A stretch of DNA of 64,000 bases from Laetiporus sulphureus 93-53 (GCF_001632365.1 NW_024468528.1:1-64000), one strand, 5' to 3'. Positions 1-10,999 are shown, numbered from the stretch's first letter. Program-made: numbers and translations. Notes: generated by a model not told the origin, from the letters alone.

Positions 1-219
1 TTACCAGACACTCTCAGTGTGCTATACATCTGTTTTCATCCTCACCATTGTGATAGCGCCTCTCGCCTCACCAGTAAGTCTAACTCTGTGACTAGCAACT
101 AGGCCTCGTCAGTGAGCACATCGTATCACCACAGCTCGTCACTGTAGGCTTTTACCCAGAGACCCTCAAGGGGACTCTTAGTCTGGGTTGTCTATCTTTG
201 TCATCGGCGTGCCATGACA
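1..219 (+). repeat. 5' LTR, 3' portion, of Ty3/gypsy element
   Basis: The first 219 bases match 7734-7952 end to end without an indel. The LTR begins upstream of the window, so only its last third is present. It ends in CATGACA, the counterpart of the GTGACA that closes the downstream LTR. Thirteen positions differ between the two copies and all are transitions. No clear tRNA primer-binding site follows at 220-240, so the priming mechanism cannot be read here. Confidence 0.93.
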
Positions 220-549
220 TTAGAATAAGACTGACCTTTTACGCCCCTACCAAGTGTCTAACACTGGTAGTCGCACGTTTTCGCCCGGAGATACTTTTGC
301 CCAGGGCAGAGCTTTTTCCACACCACTTCCTTCATACCATTCCACTTCACCTCTACCACCTAAGCTGCTTCCTTCCTTCCAAAGGAACAGCGCTGCACTG
401 ACCGGTAAAGCACCTCAAGTGCACAACAGTATCGTACCGCCCAACAGACGATATCACCTTTACCATCCCCATCTCAACTGCACTCGTCGTCTGACGACAA
501 GTAACCTACTCCAGGCTAAACCAAACGAGGCCTATTGCTCAGAACTATA

Positions 550-1366
550 GAAGCTGCACACTAAGGTCAGCTCGTGGGCCAAAGCAGTTCCAGAAGATGC
601 ATCTGACCCATCTGTCCCCATCTACAAACCCCATTGGTGGTCTAACGACGACGCCACTACCATCCTCACCTTTGCACTCTCAAAGAGTTATCACCTTCTC
701 AGAATACACGAGAACCCCAAAGGCACGCTTCCAGAGAACATTGCGCTGACCGTATATACTACCATCCAGCGGTACAAAGTCTTACAGCAGCCTCATATCG
801 CTGCCAAGTTCACGGAAGCACAGATCCAGTGTCACGATCGCATTCTGCAACACTTAGGAGCATTAAACGAGAGGATTGGGTGAGGCGACGACTTCATGTT
901 CATCGATAGATGCATCGCAATCAAGCTTTGCATGGGACTAGGAAAGATCAATAAGGAGCAGGAGCGCGTAGGATGAGATATTGTAAGGTTCGAGAAGGAG
1001 TCGTGCTACTAGCCTTACTAGGACCAGTAATATTTTTATATAACCGCAATCAAGGGTTTCATGCTGAGATACACATTCAGCTTCATATACGAAAACTATA
1101 TTGTGGATTTTTATCGTCCAGCACAGGGACAACTCACAGTTATCTGCACCACGGATTTCATCTACCAACCTCTCATCACCAACTGGCAACAAGTACTCTA
1201 CCACTACACAGTAGAAGTACATGCTTACACAACCTACTCGGCACTATTCTGTCTCATTCCTGATTTCGAGGAAGAACAAGAATATTGGCATTACCAAGCA
1301 GAAGCTTTACAAGAGGAGCTAGCAGAGAAAGGATTTATCGAGGAAGACCCAGAGATCCCCTTCTAA
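550..1366 (+). pseudogene. N-terminal extension of the gag region, decayed
   Basis: One frame from about 550 to 890 reads as protein-like sequence (for example around the residues PHWWSNDD and LSKSYHLLRI) until a TGA at about 891. The same kind of sequence resumes and ends near 1366 in an acidic stretch rich in Glu. I cannot assign a domain. It lies between the 5' LTR and the recognisable capsid region and is oriented with it, so I infer a gag-linked N-terminal part or a separate leader ORF of the element. Several stops break it. Confidence 0.5.
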
Positions 1367-1689
1367 AAAACACTATCGCCAGGCTGAGACCAAGAGTCGA
1401 TCGAATAACACATTGTCTGTCACATCATTCCCACTATCATCGACATCAATTCCAATGTCTCAATACAACCTCGGTGATGTTGCATTCTCAGGAGGACACA
1501 TCATGAGTGAGCCTGCTGACCCTTGGAGAAGTCAGGCCACTTTCACATCAAAGCAGGACCAGCTGTCCCTGCAGAAGAACCACATATCAGCAGCACACCC
1601 AAGGCCTCAGGAGTAGTCAGAAATCCGTCGCCCACCACCCTGCCAGAATTTTCCACACCTGGACCTGGGAATGGCAGGGAATCTCTTAT

Positions 1690-2830
1690 GACATGATTGA
1701 AGAAGCCGCTAATGCCGCCGCACCTGCCACCATTCCAAATGACGTCAAAGAATGGGTAATGAATGTGGTGCAAGCATTCATCATGAGGGATGTTGTGAGC
1801 TCTTATGAGGCACTACATCAAAAAATGAATGAACGTCATGAGTGCACGGTGACCTCGTTGAAAGAAGAGATACTGGCTCGTATTCATGTTGAGATCATGG
1901 CAGTAGAAACACGAGACCAGTTAAAAGTTGAAAGAGCTCAGATCAGCACCCTCTCTGCTGATATGGAAAGGCTCATCAAGGCAAACAATACTCTGATGGC
2001 CGAAGCCCAAGCAATCCGCAAGGACTTCGAGGATTACAAGGACGAAGTAAAGGGCCAGATGGATGCCCTTTATAGTAACATGGTCGCCCTGAGGGAGGCA
2101 CAAGAAAAGACCACAACCTGTATCCTTCCAAATACTCAGGGAGAAAGTCGTCGGAAAACTTCGAGACCTGGTTCACAAACCTTCTCATTTGGCTCGATTA
2201 CAACCATTTCACGGACGACAAGGACAAAATTCAGCAGGCCAATGCCCATCTGGAAGGAGGAGCAGCTCTGTACATGAAAGAGTATGCAATCAAGCTCACC
2301 TCTGAACAAGATGTTGGCACATGGGCAGAATACACCAGGAAACTGGAAATGGCACACAAGACGCTTGATCCCAAGTGCACGGCACAGTCAATGTTAGATG
2401 TGCACTGCACAATTCACCACAAGATGATGATCGCCTTCGCAGAGAATTTCAGGGCTTATGCCCCCAAATCAGGATACTCTGATAAAGATCTGATCGTCAA
2501 AATTAGGGAACAACGGTCGACCCACATCCAGACAGTTATGTCAGTAACAGAGACTCTAGATCCTTCGAAGATTCCAACTACTTGGATGAATTATCTCAAA
2601 TTCTGCCTGGAAATAGAAATTAAACATCTCCAGCAAGTCTCGAGAAACAAGTCTACTAGACAGACCATGGTGACTAAGACGACTGCCCCCAAGGACCTAA
2701 TGCCATGGACACAAGTGCACATGAACTCTCCCTTGAACAGGATAGGTGGCTGGCAAACAAACTATGTTTGTTCTGCGAAAAGCATGCCTATGAGCGAGGA
2801 AAAAAGTGCCCTCTCCCACACCTGAGTATA
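1690..2830 (+). pseudogene. gag: gag: coiled coil and capsid, frameshifted
   Basis: From 1690 the frame encodes a helical, charged region (about 1740-2110) that looks like a coiled coil, then must shift frame near 2120 to continue into a typical retrotransposon capsid. The shifted frame has the hallmark around FETWFTNLLIWLDY, followed from 2274 by a helical capsid segment (MKEYAIKLT..., TWAEY). This is the structural protein that would assemble the particle. The frameshift could be a mutation of this copy, since no obvious slippery heptamer is needed elsewhere in the element. Confidence 0.8.
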
Positions 2831-3141
2831 AAGGAAAACAGTTTCAAACGTGAGCCAATGCCCCTTAAGGCAAAGGGAAGGGAAGAGCGCAGAAGGTCTG
2901 ACAAGTTGAGGAAGAAGGTAGCTTGGATACATCATCTCAAATTGCAGCACTGGAACAAGCAATTGCTGCATTACGCGAGATGAAGACCTCTACCCCTATG
3001 TCCTCAATAGGCAAGGGCAAAGAAAAGGTGAAAAAGGACGATGTGGCATCTAACGCATCCACGGCATCAACGGCTAAGGACACCAATGCGAGAATCATCG
3101 AGATGGATGAATTCTTAGAGGATTTTCAGTACGAAGTGTAG
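2705..3141 (+). pseudogene. gag: gag C-terminus: zinc knuckle and basic tail
   Basis: A cysteine/histidine cluster (CLFCEKHAYERGKKC) occupies the place of the nucleocapsid zinc knuckle; its Cys-Cys-His-Cys spacing is not canonical. It is followed by a Lys/Arg-rich stretch expected to bind RNA and by a short acidic tail ending near 3140. The knuckle lies in a different frame from the capsid segment that overlaps it, which shows another frame change in this copy. Confidence 0.65.
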
Positions 3142-3192
3142 ACAAGTCTGGTGCTACACTTCGGGACAATTGTATTAGTACCGTGAGAATGA

Positions 3193-3660
3193 ATGTACCT
3201 AGCGATTACATATATATTGCATTCACAGGCTTTTCTAAACATTCGATCAAAATTGTCGATAAAATTCGCATCACGAAAAATCCAGACAACAGCCTTATTG
3301 GATTCTGGAGCATTCTTCTGCTATATTGATCAGAGATTCGCTCAAAAACATGGGTTTAAGATGATACCACTAAACCACAAAATAAGAATCCTCAACGCAG
3401 ACGCCAGTTCCAACAAGGGTGGTGCAATTACTCATCGTGTAGTCACAAGTATCTTAATCAGGGGGCACCGATCAACTGAGAGTTTGCTCATCACAAACCT
3501 CGAGTGCATGTCAATGATCCTTGGCATGAAGTTCCTACAGGAACATAATCCCCGAGTTGACTGGGAACATAGAGAGGTCACGTTCTCAAGATGCAGATAC
3601 ACGAGGAAGCAACAAGTTCGAGTAAGCGAGGAAGAAGTTGACCTTCTATCGCAACCCTGA
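3193..3660 (+). pseudogene. Retrotransposon aspartic protease
   Basis: The frame contains the aspartic protease active-site triad as LLDSGA (around residues 35-40 of the segment), followed by a beta-rich domain with an ILGMKFL element similar to the ILG motif of pepsin-like retroviral proteases. It would process the gag-pol polyprotein. The segment is open for 155 codons and then stops at TGA (3658), where the polyprotein should continue into the reverse transcriptase linker. Confidence 0.85.
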
Positions 3661-3741
3661 CTTGAAGATGAAGCAATTCTCCCTGACGTACACAAGGATG
3701 ATGGGTGAGATCAGGAAGACAACTTCATTAACTGGATAGAC

Positions 3742-5250
3742 TTGCAGGATCAGGATCTTCATAACATGGTGCACGACATCCTTGGTATAAGCAAGAAGGC
3801 AAAGGAGCATTTGGTAGAACAGCCGGCAGAGGAGACACAGGACAAGGAATATTGGTCCAAGTTCGTCCCTCCAGAATTTCATCAATTTGGAGATGTGTTC
3901 TCGAAGAAGAGCTCGGAAAGAATGCTGATGTGTAAGCTCTATGGTCACGCAATTGATCTTGTCCCAGATGTGGCATCCCCGAGATTAGCAAAAGTATACC
4001 CTATGTCTTTACGAGAGAAGAACTCGCTCGATGAATGGATTGATGGTGAACTAGCCAAAGGCTACATTCAACTCTCTTAATCCCCCTATGCGGCCCCAGT
4101 ATTTTTCGTGAAAAAGAAAGATGGTTCTCTTAGACTCGTCCAGGACTACAGGGCCTTAAACAGCATCACTAAAAAGAACAAGTTTCCTCTCCCGTGAATC
4201 AACGATCTTATTGACGGACTTTCATGGGCTAGTCTCTTTACGATGCTAGACCTGAGATGGGGGTACAACAATGTACGCCTTTGCAAGGGAGATGAGGAAA
4301 AAGCTGCGTTCATCACCCACAGGGGTTTGTTTGAACCAACTGTCATGTACTTCAGATTCTGTAATGCCCCTAGCACCTTTCAGACGATGATGAATGACGT
4401 ATTAGGCGATCTCATACGCACTGGAAAAGTGGCAGTCTATATCGATGATATCATCATATTCATGGACAATCCAGCAGAACATACACGACTAACCCAGGAA
4501 GTCCTTCAACACCTTTGAGATAACGACCTGTTTGTGAAACCAGAAAAATGTCACTTCGCGACAACCTTCATTAAGTTTCTAGGTCTTATAATCTCAAAGG
4601 GGTCGACACAAATGGACTTCAAAAAAGTAGATGGTGTTCTCAAATGGCCAGTGCCCACCAAGGTCAAGCAAATACAAGCATTCCTTGGTCTGGCAACCTT
4701 CTATCGACGATTCATCAAGGATTTCGGCTCGATGACCTGACCCTTAACTCTATTAACACGCAAAGATGCTCAATGGAAATGGAAAGAGTCTCAACAAAGG
4801 GCATTTGAGGCCCTCAAGACTGCCTTCACTTCTGCCCTGATTCTAGTGCTCCCCAACACAATACGTCCCTTCTGACTAGAAACTGATGCCTCGGACTTCA
4901 CAACTGGTGCAGTCCTGGAACAGTTGAGAGAGGACGAACTCTGGCGTCCTGTCGCATATTACTCTAAGTCACTCAATGAACATGAGCGAAATTATGAGAT
5001 CTATGACAAGGAAATGCTAGCCATTATTCGGGCATTGGAAGAATATCGGCAGTACTTCGAAGGGCATTCGCACCTGGTTGAGATATGGTCGGATCACCTC
5101 AATCTTACCTATTTCTGACAAGCGCAAACATTGACCAGACGACAAGCTCGCTGGTCACTTTATCTTACATGATTTAACTTCATTCTCCATCACCGCCCTG
5201 GAAAGACGATGATGTGTGCTGATCCTCTGTCCAGGAGGCCAGATCATGAG
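3742..5250 (+). pseudogene. pol: Reverse transcriptase and RNase H
   Basis: The reverse transcriptase fingers and palm are clear: [16 protein letters not shown], the DYRALN motif, and the catalytic YIDDII at about 4439-4456. RNase H follows, with the DASD motif at about 4880 and the conserved SKSLNEHERNYEIYDKEMLA region. In-frame stops sit at about 4078 (TAA), 4195, 4516, 4738, 4873, 5116 and 5170 (all TGA). At each TGA the flanking residues match the family and an Arg codon is expected, so CGA to TGA explains them. The catalytic residues themselves are intact. Confidence 0.92.
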
Positions 5251-5339
5251 ATGGGGGTGAGCAATGACAATTCAGGGCAAACTTTGCTTCGACCTGAATA
5301 TTTTACCATCTATGCAATCTCAGCCACTCATTCCTCCGA

Positions 5340-6600
5340 AGTTGACGATGCAAAACTTCTAGAAAGAGTGAAATCGGCACTACAAGACAACAAAATGACC
5401 AAAGGTTACCAGCACCTACTAAAAACTGGCAAGCGAGAGTTCAGAAAAGACCTTCAAGAGTGGAACTTCGAGCATGGATTGCTGCTCAGAAGAGGAAAGG
5501 TCTATGTCTCAAAAGACTCTACGCTGCAGAATGAGCTGATCAAGCTGCATCACGACATCTCCACGGCCGGACATCCTGGATGATGGAAGATGCAAGAGCT
5601 GATCAGCAGAAATTACTAATGACCAGGGCTCACCATTGATGTAAAAAAGTACGTTCAAGGCTGCATAACTTGTCAGAGAAACAAAACAAGCAAGCAAAAG
5701 CCTTATGGACTGCTACAACCAGAGGGGCCTTGGAAAATGGTTACATGTGACCTGATTACACAGTTACCACCAAGCCCAGACCATAGGGGAGAAAAAAAGA
5801 CTGCCATCTTGGTAGTCATCGATAGGCTCACCAAACATGCTCACTTCTACCCAGTAGATGACATGGTGACAGCATCTCAAGTAGCGTCAATTTTCTACAA
5901 TGAAGTATTCAAGCTTACGGAATTCTCCGGCAGATCATATCTGATCGAGGCACACAGTTCTGAGCCAAACTATTTCAGGGGTTCTGCCAGAAACTTCACA
6001 TCAAGTCTACGATGTCTGCAGCTTATCACCCTGAAACGGATGGACAGACTGAACGAGTCAATCAAATTCTGGAGCAACATCTGCACATGTATTGCAATTA
6101 CCGACAAACTGATTGGGCCACACTATTGCCCACAGCAGAATTTGCATACAACAATCAAGCTTCAGAATCGACAGGTCTGTCCCCATTTTCCATTGAGCAT
6201 GGTCGACATCCCCGAATGGCACCAGACGTACTGGAGGGGATACAACATCCATCCCTGGAACACTTATTCCATAACTGTGATCAAGCACAGGAACAAGCCC
6301 GTGCTGCTCTGTCATTAGCTGCAGAAAGAATGAAATGGTATTTCGATCTCAAAAAGCAAAATGTTCCTTTCAAAGTAGGAGACGAAGTGCTTATTCGAGG
6401 AAAAGATCTCCATGTAAAGGTTAAAAGCCAGAAGCTTGCGACACAGAACTATGGACCATTCAAGATTCTCGAAAAAATTGGAACCATATCATTCAAACTG
6501 CAACTACCAGCAGACATGAGGCTGCATCCGGTGTTTCATGCTTTCAAGCTCATAATATTCCATCAAGACTCTATCCCTGGATGTGTACCTCCCCCTAATC
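5340..6600 (+). pseudogene. pol: Integrase, frameshifted
   Basis: The N-terminal HHCC zinc domain is present (LHHDISTAGHPG, then CITC). The first catalytic Asp lies in VTCDLITQLP. Near 5920 the frame shifts; the second Asp (SDRGTQF) and the catalytic Glu motif (HPETDGQTERVNQ, about 6020-6060) are in the new frame. The YNNQASESTGLSPF region and the GPY-like segment follow. Stops at about 5581, at the TAA-TGA pair near 5618, and at 5973 interrupt it. Integrase would insert the cDNA into host DNA. Confidence 0.9.
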
Positions 6601-6800
6601 CTCCAATTATCATAGATGGAGAAGAAGAATGGAACGTGGAGGACATCCTGGACTCTAGAGTCAGGTACAACAAAACCCAGTATCTCGTTAAATGGTTAGA
6701 CTATGATCATAGCGATAATACTTGAGAACCACTGGAAAACCTCACGAATGTCAAAAACAAAGTAGAGAAATTTCATAAGGCACACCCAGATGCTCCAAGA
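6600..6800 (+). pseudogene. Chromodomain at integrase C-terminus
   Basis: The sequence around WNVEDILDSRVR, YLVKWLDYD and EPLENL matches a chromodomain, with its aromatic and YLVKW core. One TGA at about 6723 sits exactly where the conserved Trp of the WEPL motif belongs, so TGG to TGA is the likely cause. Chromodomains in chromoviruses recognise methylated histones and steer integration into heterochromatin. That role is family knowledge, not shown here. Confidence 0.88.
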
Positions 6801-6810
6801 GCTAAGCCGT

Positions 6811-7280
6811 GAACACGCAAAGCACACAAAATTGCTCTGTCCGATCACCCTGATGAATTCATGCTCTTTTTCTGCACTCATCCAAATGCCCAAGCACCCT
6901 ACAAAGGATCTTCAGAAGCTGTTGGATGGGATGTCAAATCCGTACAAGACATAGACATCCCCCCACACTCCAGAATGCTTATTGGCACAGGACTTGCAGT
7001 AGATCCCCCAAAATGGACATACATTCGGGTGGCCTCCCAAAGTGGGCTAGCCCTCAAAGGAATTGATGTCGCAGCAGGGGTAATCGACCCAGATTACACA
7101 GGGAAAATCAAGGTGCTCCTCGTTAACATGATCAGCAAACAATTTGAGGTCAGGACAGGCGATCGTGTCGCACAACTCATATGCGAATGCTATGCTCCAG
7201 GAATCATTTCTGAGGCAGACGGTTCACTCGCAAAGCAAACTATACGAGGTGCCAAAGGCTTTGGCTCATCAGGACGATGA
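6811..7280 (+). CDS. dUTPase domain fused to the end of pol
   Basis: About 150 codons after the last stop form a trimeric-type dUTPase. All five family motifs are visible in order: AVGWDV, ASQSGLA, GVIDPDYTGKIKV (with the catalytic-site Asp and the Tyr that stacks on uracil), GDRVAQLI, and the Gly-rich RGAKGFGSSGR that closes over the nucleotide. It hydrolyses dUTP to dUMP and pyrophosphate and so keeps uracil out of newly made DNA. It sits in the same direction as integrase and chromodomain and ends 18 bases before the 3' LTR, so it belongs to the element rather than to the host. This domain is uninterrupted, unlike the rest of pol. A TGA near 6810 separates it from the chromodomain in this copy. 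Confidence 0.9.
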
Positions 7281-7298
7281 ACCTTGAGAAGGGGGTGA
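7281..7298 (+). promoter_or_regulatory. Polypurine tract before 3' LTR
   Basis: The run GAGAAGGGGGTGA lies directly before the TGTCAC that starts the 3' LTR. This is the usual place and composition of the plus-strand primer of LTR retrotransposons. Confidence 0.75.
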
Positions 7299-7952
7299 TG
7301 TCACAGTTTTTACCTGACAAGTCGTTATAGGAATGAATGCTATTAGAAGCATATTATTTTCATCATTTCACGTCGCACAAAGAGTCACGTAATCTAATGA
7401 GAGATAAGATAATGAGGCATCTAGTCACATGACCTCGAATCTCTCTCAACATTGTCACGTGACACTGAGCCTCTCAGCATTGCATCATATGATGCCATAG
7501 CCATAATGCAATATTCTGTGCTCGAAGGGAGCTCTGTTTCTGTGGGTAATTATTAGGCAGCCAATTAGGATAATTGGGACACATCGTATGATTGTAGCAC
7601 TGACCAGTAAGATAGCATGTGACTTGCTTAGGTAGTACTGTACAGTAGCACAATAATCATATATATAAGGACCAGGCGAGAAGAGACTCCAGTCTTATTC
7701 TCCTTCGTCCACCACTACCATCACAGAGGGGTCTTACCAGACACTCTCAGTGTGCTATACATCTGTTTTCATCCTCACCATTGTGATAGCGCCTCTCGCC
7801 TCACCAGTAAGTCTAACTCTGTGACTAGTGACTAGGCCTCATCAATGGGCACATCGTATTGCCACAGCTCATCACTGTAGGCTTTTACTCAGAGACCCTC
7901 AAGGGAACCCTTAGTCTGGGTTGTCTATCTCTGTCATCGGCGTGCCGTGACA
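7299..7952 (+). repeat. 3' LTR (654 bp)
   Basis: The LTR begins TGTCAC and ends GTGACA, a perfect 6-bp terminal inverted repeat. It contains a TATA-like stretch (CATATATATAAGG, about 7658-7670), a plausible promoter for the element. Its last 219 bases are collinear with the left end of the window. Confidence 0.93.
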
Positions 7953-8923
7953 CTAATACCTCACTTCATATGCTGTTTCTTCATTTCATCTAAATAAGGA
8001 GAATAGTTAATGCAATCTGAGTTTTCAGCCACCATGGTAAAATTGCTTGCTCTTACTTGGGTAAGAGGACCATTTCTGACAGAAATGATTCCTAAGGTCC
8101 TGATGTTCTTCATAATGGACTTTAATAAGTTTATCATGATATTCACCACATTGATTGAGGGGAACATATCATCATTCTCATGGAAATATCAGTCTCTATG
8201 GCAGAAATCGAGGATGGTATGATTGTTCGAGAAGCAGCTATATTTAGAGTGACATTATTTTATGACAAAGAAGACAGTTGAAAGGCAATGGTGTGTAGCA
8301 GACTGTGTTTTCATTATTGAAGGTTAGGTCAAGCAGAGTTTAGAGTAGATTGCTACAAAGCTAAATCTGCTATCTGCTTTGTTGAGGAGAGTATGGTGTG
8401 CCATCCTCACAGGGTATGATGTTGAAGCATTATCTGTAACAATTTCATCATTGTACTGTGTCTGACCATCCATGTCAACAATCATTGCAGTAAAATGAAA
8501 CTCAACAAAGTAAATAATACCACACAAGTGATATGTTATGCCTTGTTCTTCAATGCATATAGCAGAATTTAGCTGAATTTGCTTCTAATTTGTTATAAAT
8601 GCTCAGAAGTTAGGAATGTTGACAAAAACATATCTTCTGACCAGTCCTCTTTGCAGCTTTGGCATGCAAAGAGTGTCTTTTTGAAGCCATTCTGAAATCT
8701 TTCTACTTTTTGAAGAACCTAACTTAACAGAGGACTTTCTTCAAAGTGATAAACTGCAGTCCTATAAATAAATGGAAGCATGTTCTACATTCACAACTAC
8801 ACTGCAGTGGTGACAATGAAGGTGGATGATAACATTGGAGGATGAAGACTAAAACATAGCAAAATACAGGCTGTAGATATCTAGTGATGGAAAATGCTGC
8901 AAAGTCTGAGATGTGTAATATAT
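7953..8923 (+). other. Non-coding, CpG-poor spacer
   Basis: No reading frame in this stretch resembles a known protein and the longest frames are short and unspecific. CpG is rare. It may be old repeat sequence, but I see no terminal repeat that defines an element. Confidence 0.5.
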
Positions 8924-9262
8924 AGAAGAGCTTTACATTATCTGAAACATGGGTGAGGCCATCAGTCACATCCCTAAAGGGCTCTGATACCCTTCCTGGG
9001 CATTCAATCCCATACTCTAGATTGTTATGAATCTTGGCAGAACTGCAAGATATCAAACTGTGTTAAAATATTCAGAGTGACCTCAGAAGAGCTTTTCATT
9101 ATCTGGAACTTGGTCGAGGCCACCATGCAGGTCCCTAGAGCACTCTGATACACTTTCTGAGCATTCAATCCCCTTCTCCAGAATGTCATGAACCTTGGCA
9201 GAACTGCAAGATATCGAACTGCATTGAAATATTCAGAGTGACCTCAGAAGAGCTTTCCATTA
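8924..9262 (+). repeat. 161-bp tandem repeat, about 2.1 copies
   Basis: The sequence AGAAGAGCTTTACATTATC at 8924 recurs with small changes at 9085 and begins again at 9246, a constant step of 161 bp. The two full units agree along most of their length, including GGCAGAACTGCAAGATATC. Confidence 0.85.
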
Positions 9263-10011
9263 TGATGAGATATACCTCTAACACTGATAGCAAGATGAAT
9301 CTGACCTTATGTTAGCATTTTGAGAAATGAGCTTCAAAATGGCTTGAAGCATTGCAGCAAAAGTGAAGGAGATGGCGTTTCAGCAAGATAATAATCCCAA
9401 GCTTGACTTAGCTGACTTAGAAAAAATGTTATTAAGACAATGATATGGCATTATCAATTATCAGAGCATAATTGTATTGATCGTGTTTGAAGATATAGAA
9501 ATAAAAGAGTATTGGCAGATTTGTGCATTTGATTCTGATCAACAGCATGCATAAATGGCAGAGTTTAAGGCAAAGGGCTAATTATCCAACTACTAGAGTT
9601 TTGAAGTTTGTTAGTGACAAAAGTGTATAAATGAGTTAACCTGATAGAGTTGCATATATCTTCAGAACAGAGCACCAAAATTCAGCCAACAGATACTCAT
9701 TTGAAAGCTGAGAAGTATGGCTTTCTATTACTATTTTATCTGTGAATATAGCTATAGGTAATCTGAAGGTAGAAGAAAAACAGTAAAAATTACGAAAATA
9801 TGTGTGTAGCTTTCTTAATCACTGTATATTATATTTGGCCTGTGTTGATGATAAACAGCAGACGATCTAATGGATAGAATGGTTGGTACTATCTGGAACA
9901 TAAGTGTCCTGGAAGTCCGAAGTTTAATTCCTGATTTGTGCAGTTTTACTTGTTTTTAATTTTAAAAAAGTGCAACTCCCATTGTTTACAAACAACGATA
10001 AACTATGACGT
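9263..10011 (+). other. Non-coding spacer with a possible tRNA-derived relic
   Basis: No coding sequence is recognisable. Around 9866-9944 a stretch has spacing reminiscent of RNA polymerase III A and B boxes (TGGATAGAATGGTTGG, then AAGTTTAATTCC about 35 nt later). Stems do not pair well, so this is at best a decayed SINE head. Confidence 0.35.
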
Positions 10012-10200
10012 GCATGCATGAAGTTCAGTCTCAGCATGAGAGATGAGCACTGGGATGAATGCTTGCTTACTAAGCAGGCAGGAGAGGAAGAGACACGCTC
10101 ACCTGATGTATGCGCACTATGCCTTTTCCTCATCGTCACGATATTTGCTACCACGCTGTGTAGCGAATTTTTTGTTCTTTATTCCTCACCCAGTCTACTC
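10012..10200 (+). repeat. Split direct repeat A1
   Basis: The segment starting GAAGTTCAGTCTCAGCATG near 10019 is repeated at about 15287-15450 (A2) with few changes, mainly transitions such as GCG versus GTG. Similarity fades after the GTGTAGC(G/A)AATT stretch. Confidence 0.88.
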
Positions 10201-10210
10201 ATGTTGTGCT

Positions 10211-10999
10211 ATGCCTGGAGGTCTTAAGCCTCTCAGTATTTCTGAAAAATTCACCCAAGGTTTGATAAGGGAACTAGATGAGCTGACCCACTGCAACAAT
10301 GCCTCACGTAGTTTCTGGCTGAGTGCTCTGACAGAGGCCATCGAGCATGAGAACGAAGAATGCACCATGTGCAACACAGCCAAAATAGGCCAGCATGATG
10401 GTGGCGATGAGGCCATTTCAGACAATGAGTTATTCCTAGATCTCGAAGGTACCAAAATTTTCGCTGACACTGAGGAGCTCGGGGAGACCCTTAAGACTCC
10501 TGCAGATATCCTTGCAGATGTGACTCCCCTTGCAGCAGTCATGCATGGCATGTCTCCTTCTGTGAGGGAGGCCTTCATGAAGGCCTTCCAGGTGCTCACA
10601 GATATGCATACACCCAGCAAAGAGGTGCATATAAGCCTTAACGAGATGCATAGAGGTCCTAAAGAGGTGCATACAGCTATCAAGGAGGTCATCGATGCCT
10701 CTGAACTGGTGAGTACATCTGAGAAGAAGCTCTTTTCAGTAACGTGTCTGCATTCTTTCAACCTGTTTAAGGACCAAGGCTTCAAGATCCCTCCAGTTGT
10801 CCTTAAGCTCACGTCAGTGCAGGTTCATATCCCTCTAATGCTGGTTACCTCAGACACTATTCAGCAAATGCATCTGAATCCAACTTCCATCCAGACGAGG
10901 AAGTTGACTATGAATTCTGGCTCACGCTTCAACATCATTGACCTCACTGACTGGCCCAAGGAAGAGTCCCTTCCTGTAGGGTTGTTTATGGAGGCTTGA
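10211..10999 (+). CDS. Gag-like ORF1 of the Ngaro-like element
   Basis: An open frame of about 262 codons begins at an ATG just after A1 (residues MPGGLKPL) and ends at TGA (10997-10999). It is helical and acidic, and its middle has a short internal repeat of the form PSKEVH, GPKEVH and AIKEV. No enzymatic motif is visible. By position it is the structural (gag-like) ORF. A further protein-like frame follows in 11000-11170, suggesting that the present stop is premature. Confidence 0.6.
   Translation: MPGGLKPLSISEKFTQGLIRELDELTHCNNASRSFWLSALTEAIEHENEECTMCNTAKIGQHDGGDEAISDNELFLDLEGTKIFADTEELGETLKTPADILADVTPLAAVMHGMSPSVREAFMKAFQVLTDMHTPSKEVHISLNEMHRGPKEVHTAIKEVIDASELVSTSEKKLFSVTCLHSFNLFKDQGFKIPPVVLKLTSVQVHIPLMLVTSDTIQQMHLNPTSIQTRKLTMNSGSRFNIIDLTDWPKEESLPVGLFMEA

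Larger units (their letters stand above)
1..7952 (+). mobile_element. Ty3/gypsy chromovirus-type LTR retrotransposon carrying a dUTPase, decayed
   Basis: Two LTRs (the left one truncated by the window edge) enclose gag, zinc knuckle, aspartic protease, reverse transcriptase, RNase H, integrase, chromodomain and dUTPase in one direction. The order protease-RT-RNase H-integrase identifies the Ty3/gypsy class, and the chromodomain identifies the chromovirus branch. The 3' LTR starts TGTCAC and ends GTGACA, and a purine tract (GAGAAGGGGG) lies just before it. The coding region is broken by at least a dozen in-frame stops and by frameshifts near 2120 and 5920, so this copy is not autonomous. Most stops are TGA replacing Arg or Trp codons. 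Confidence 0.93.
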
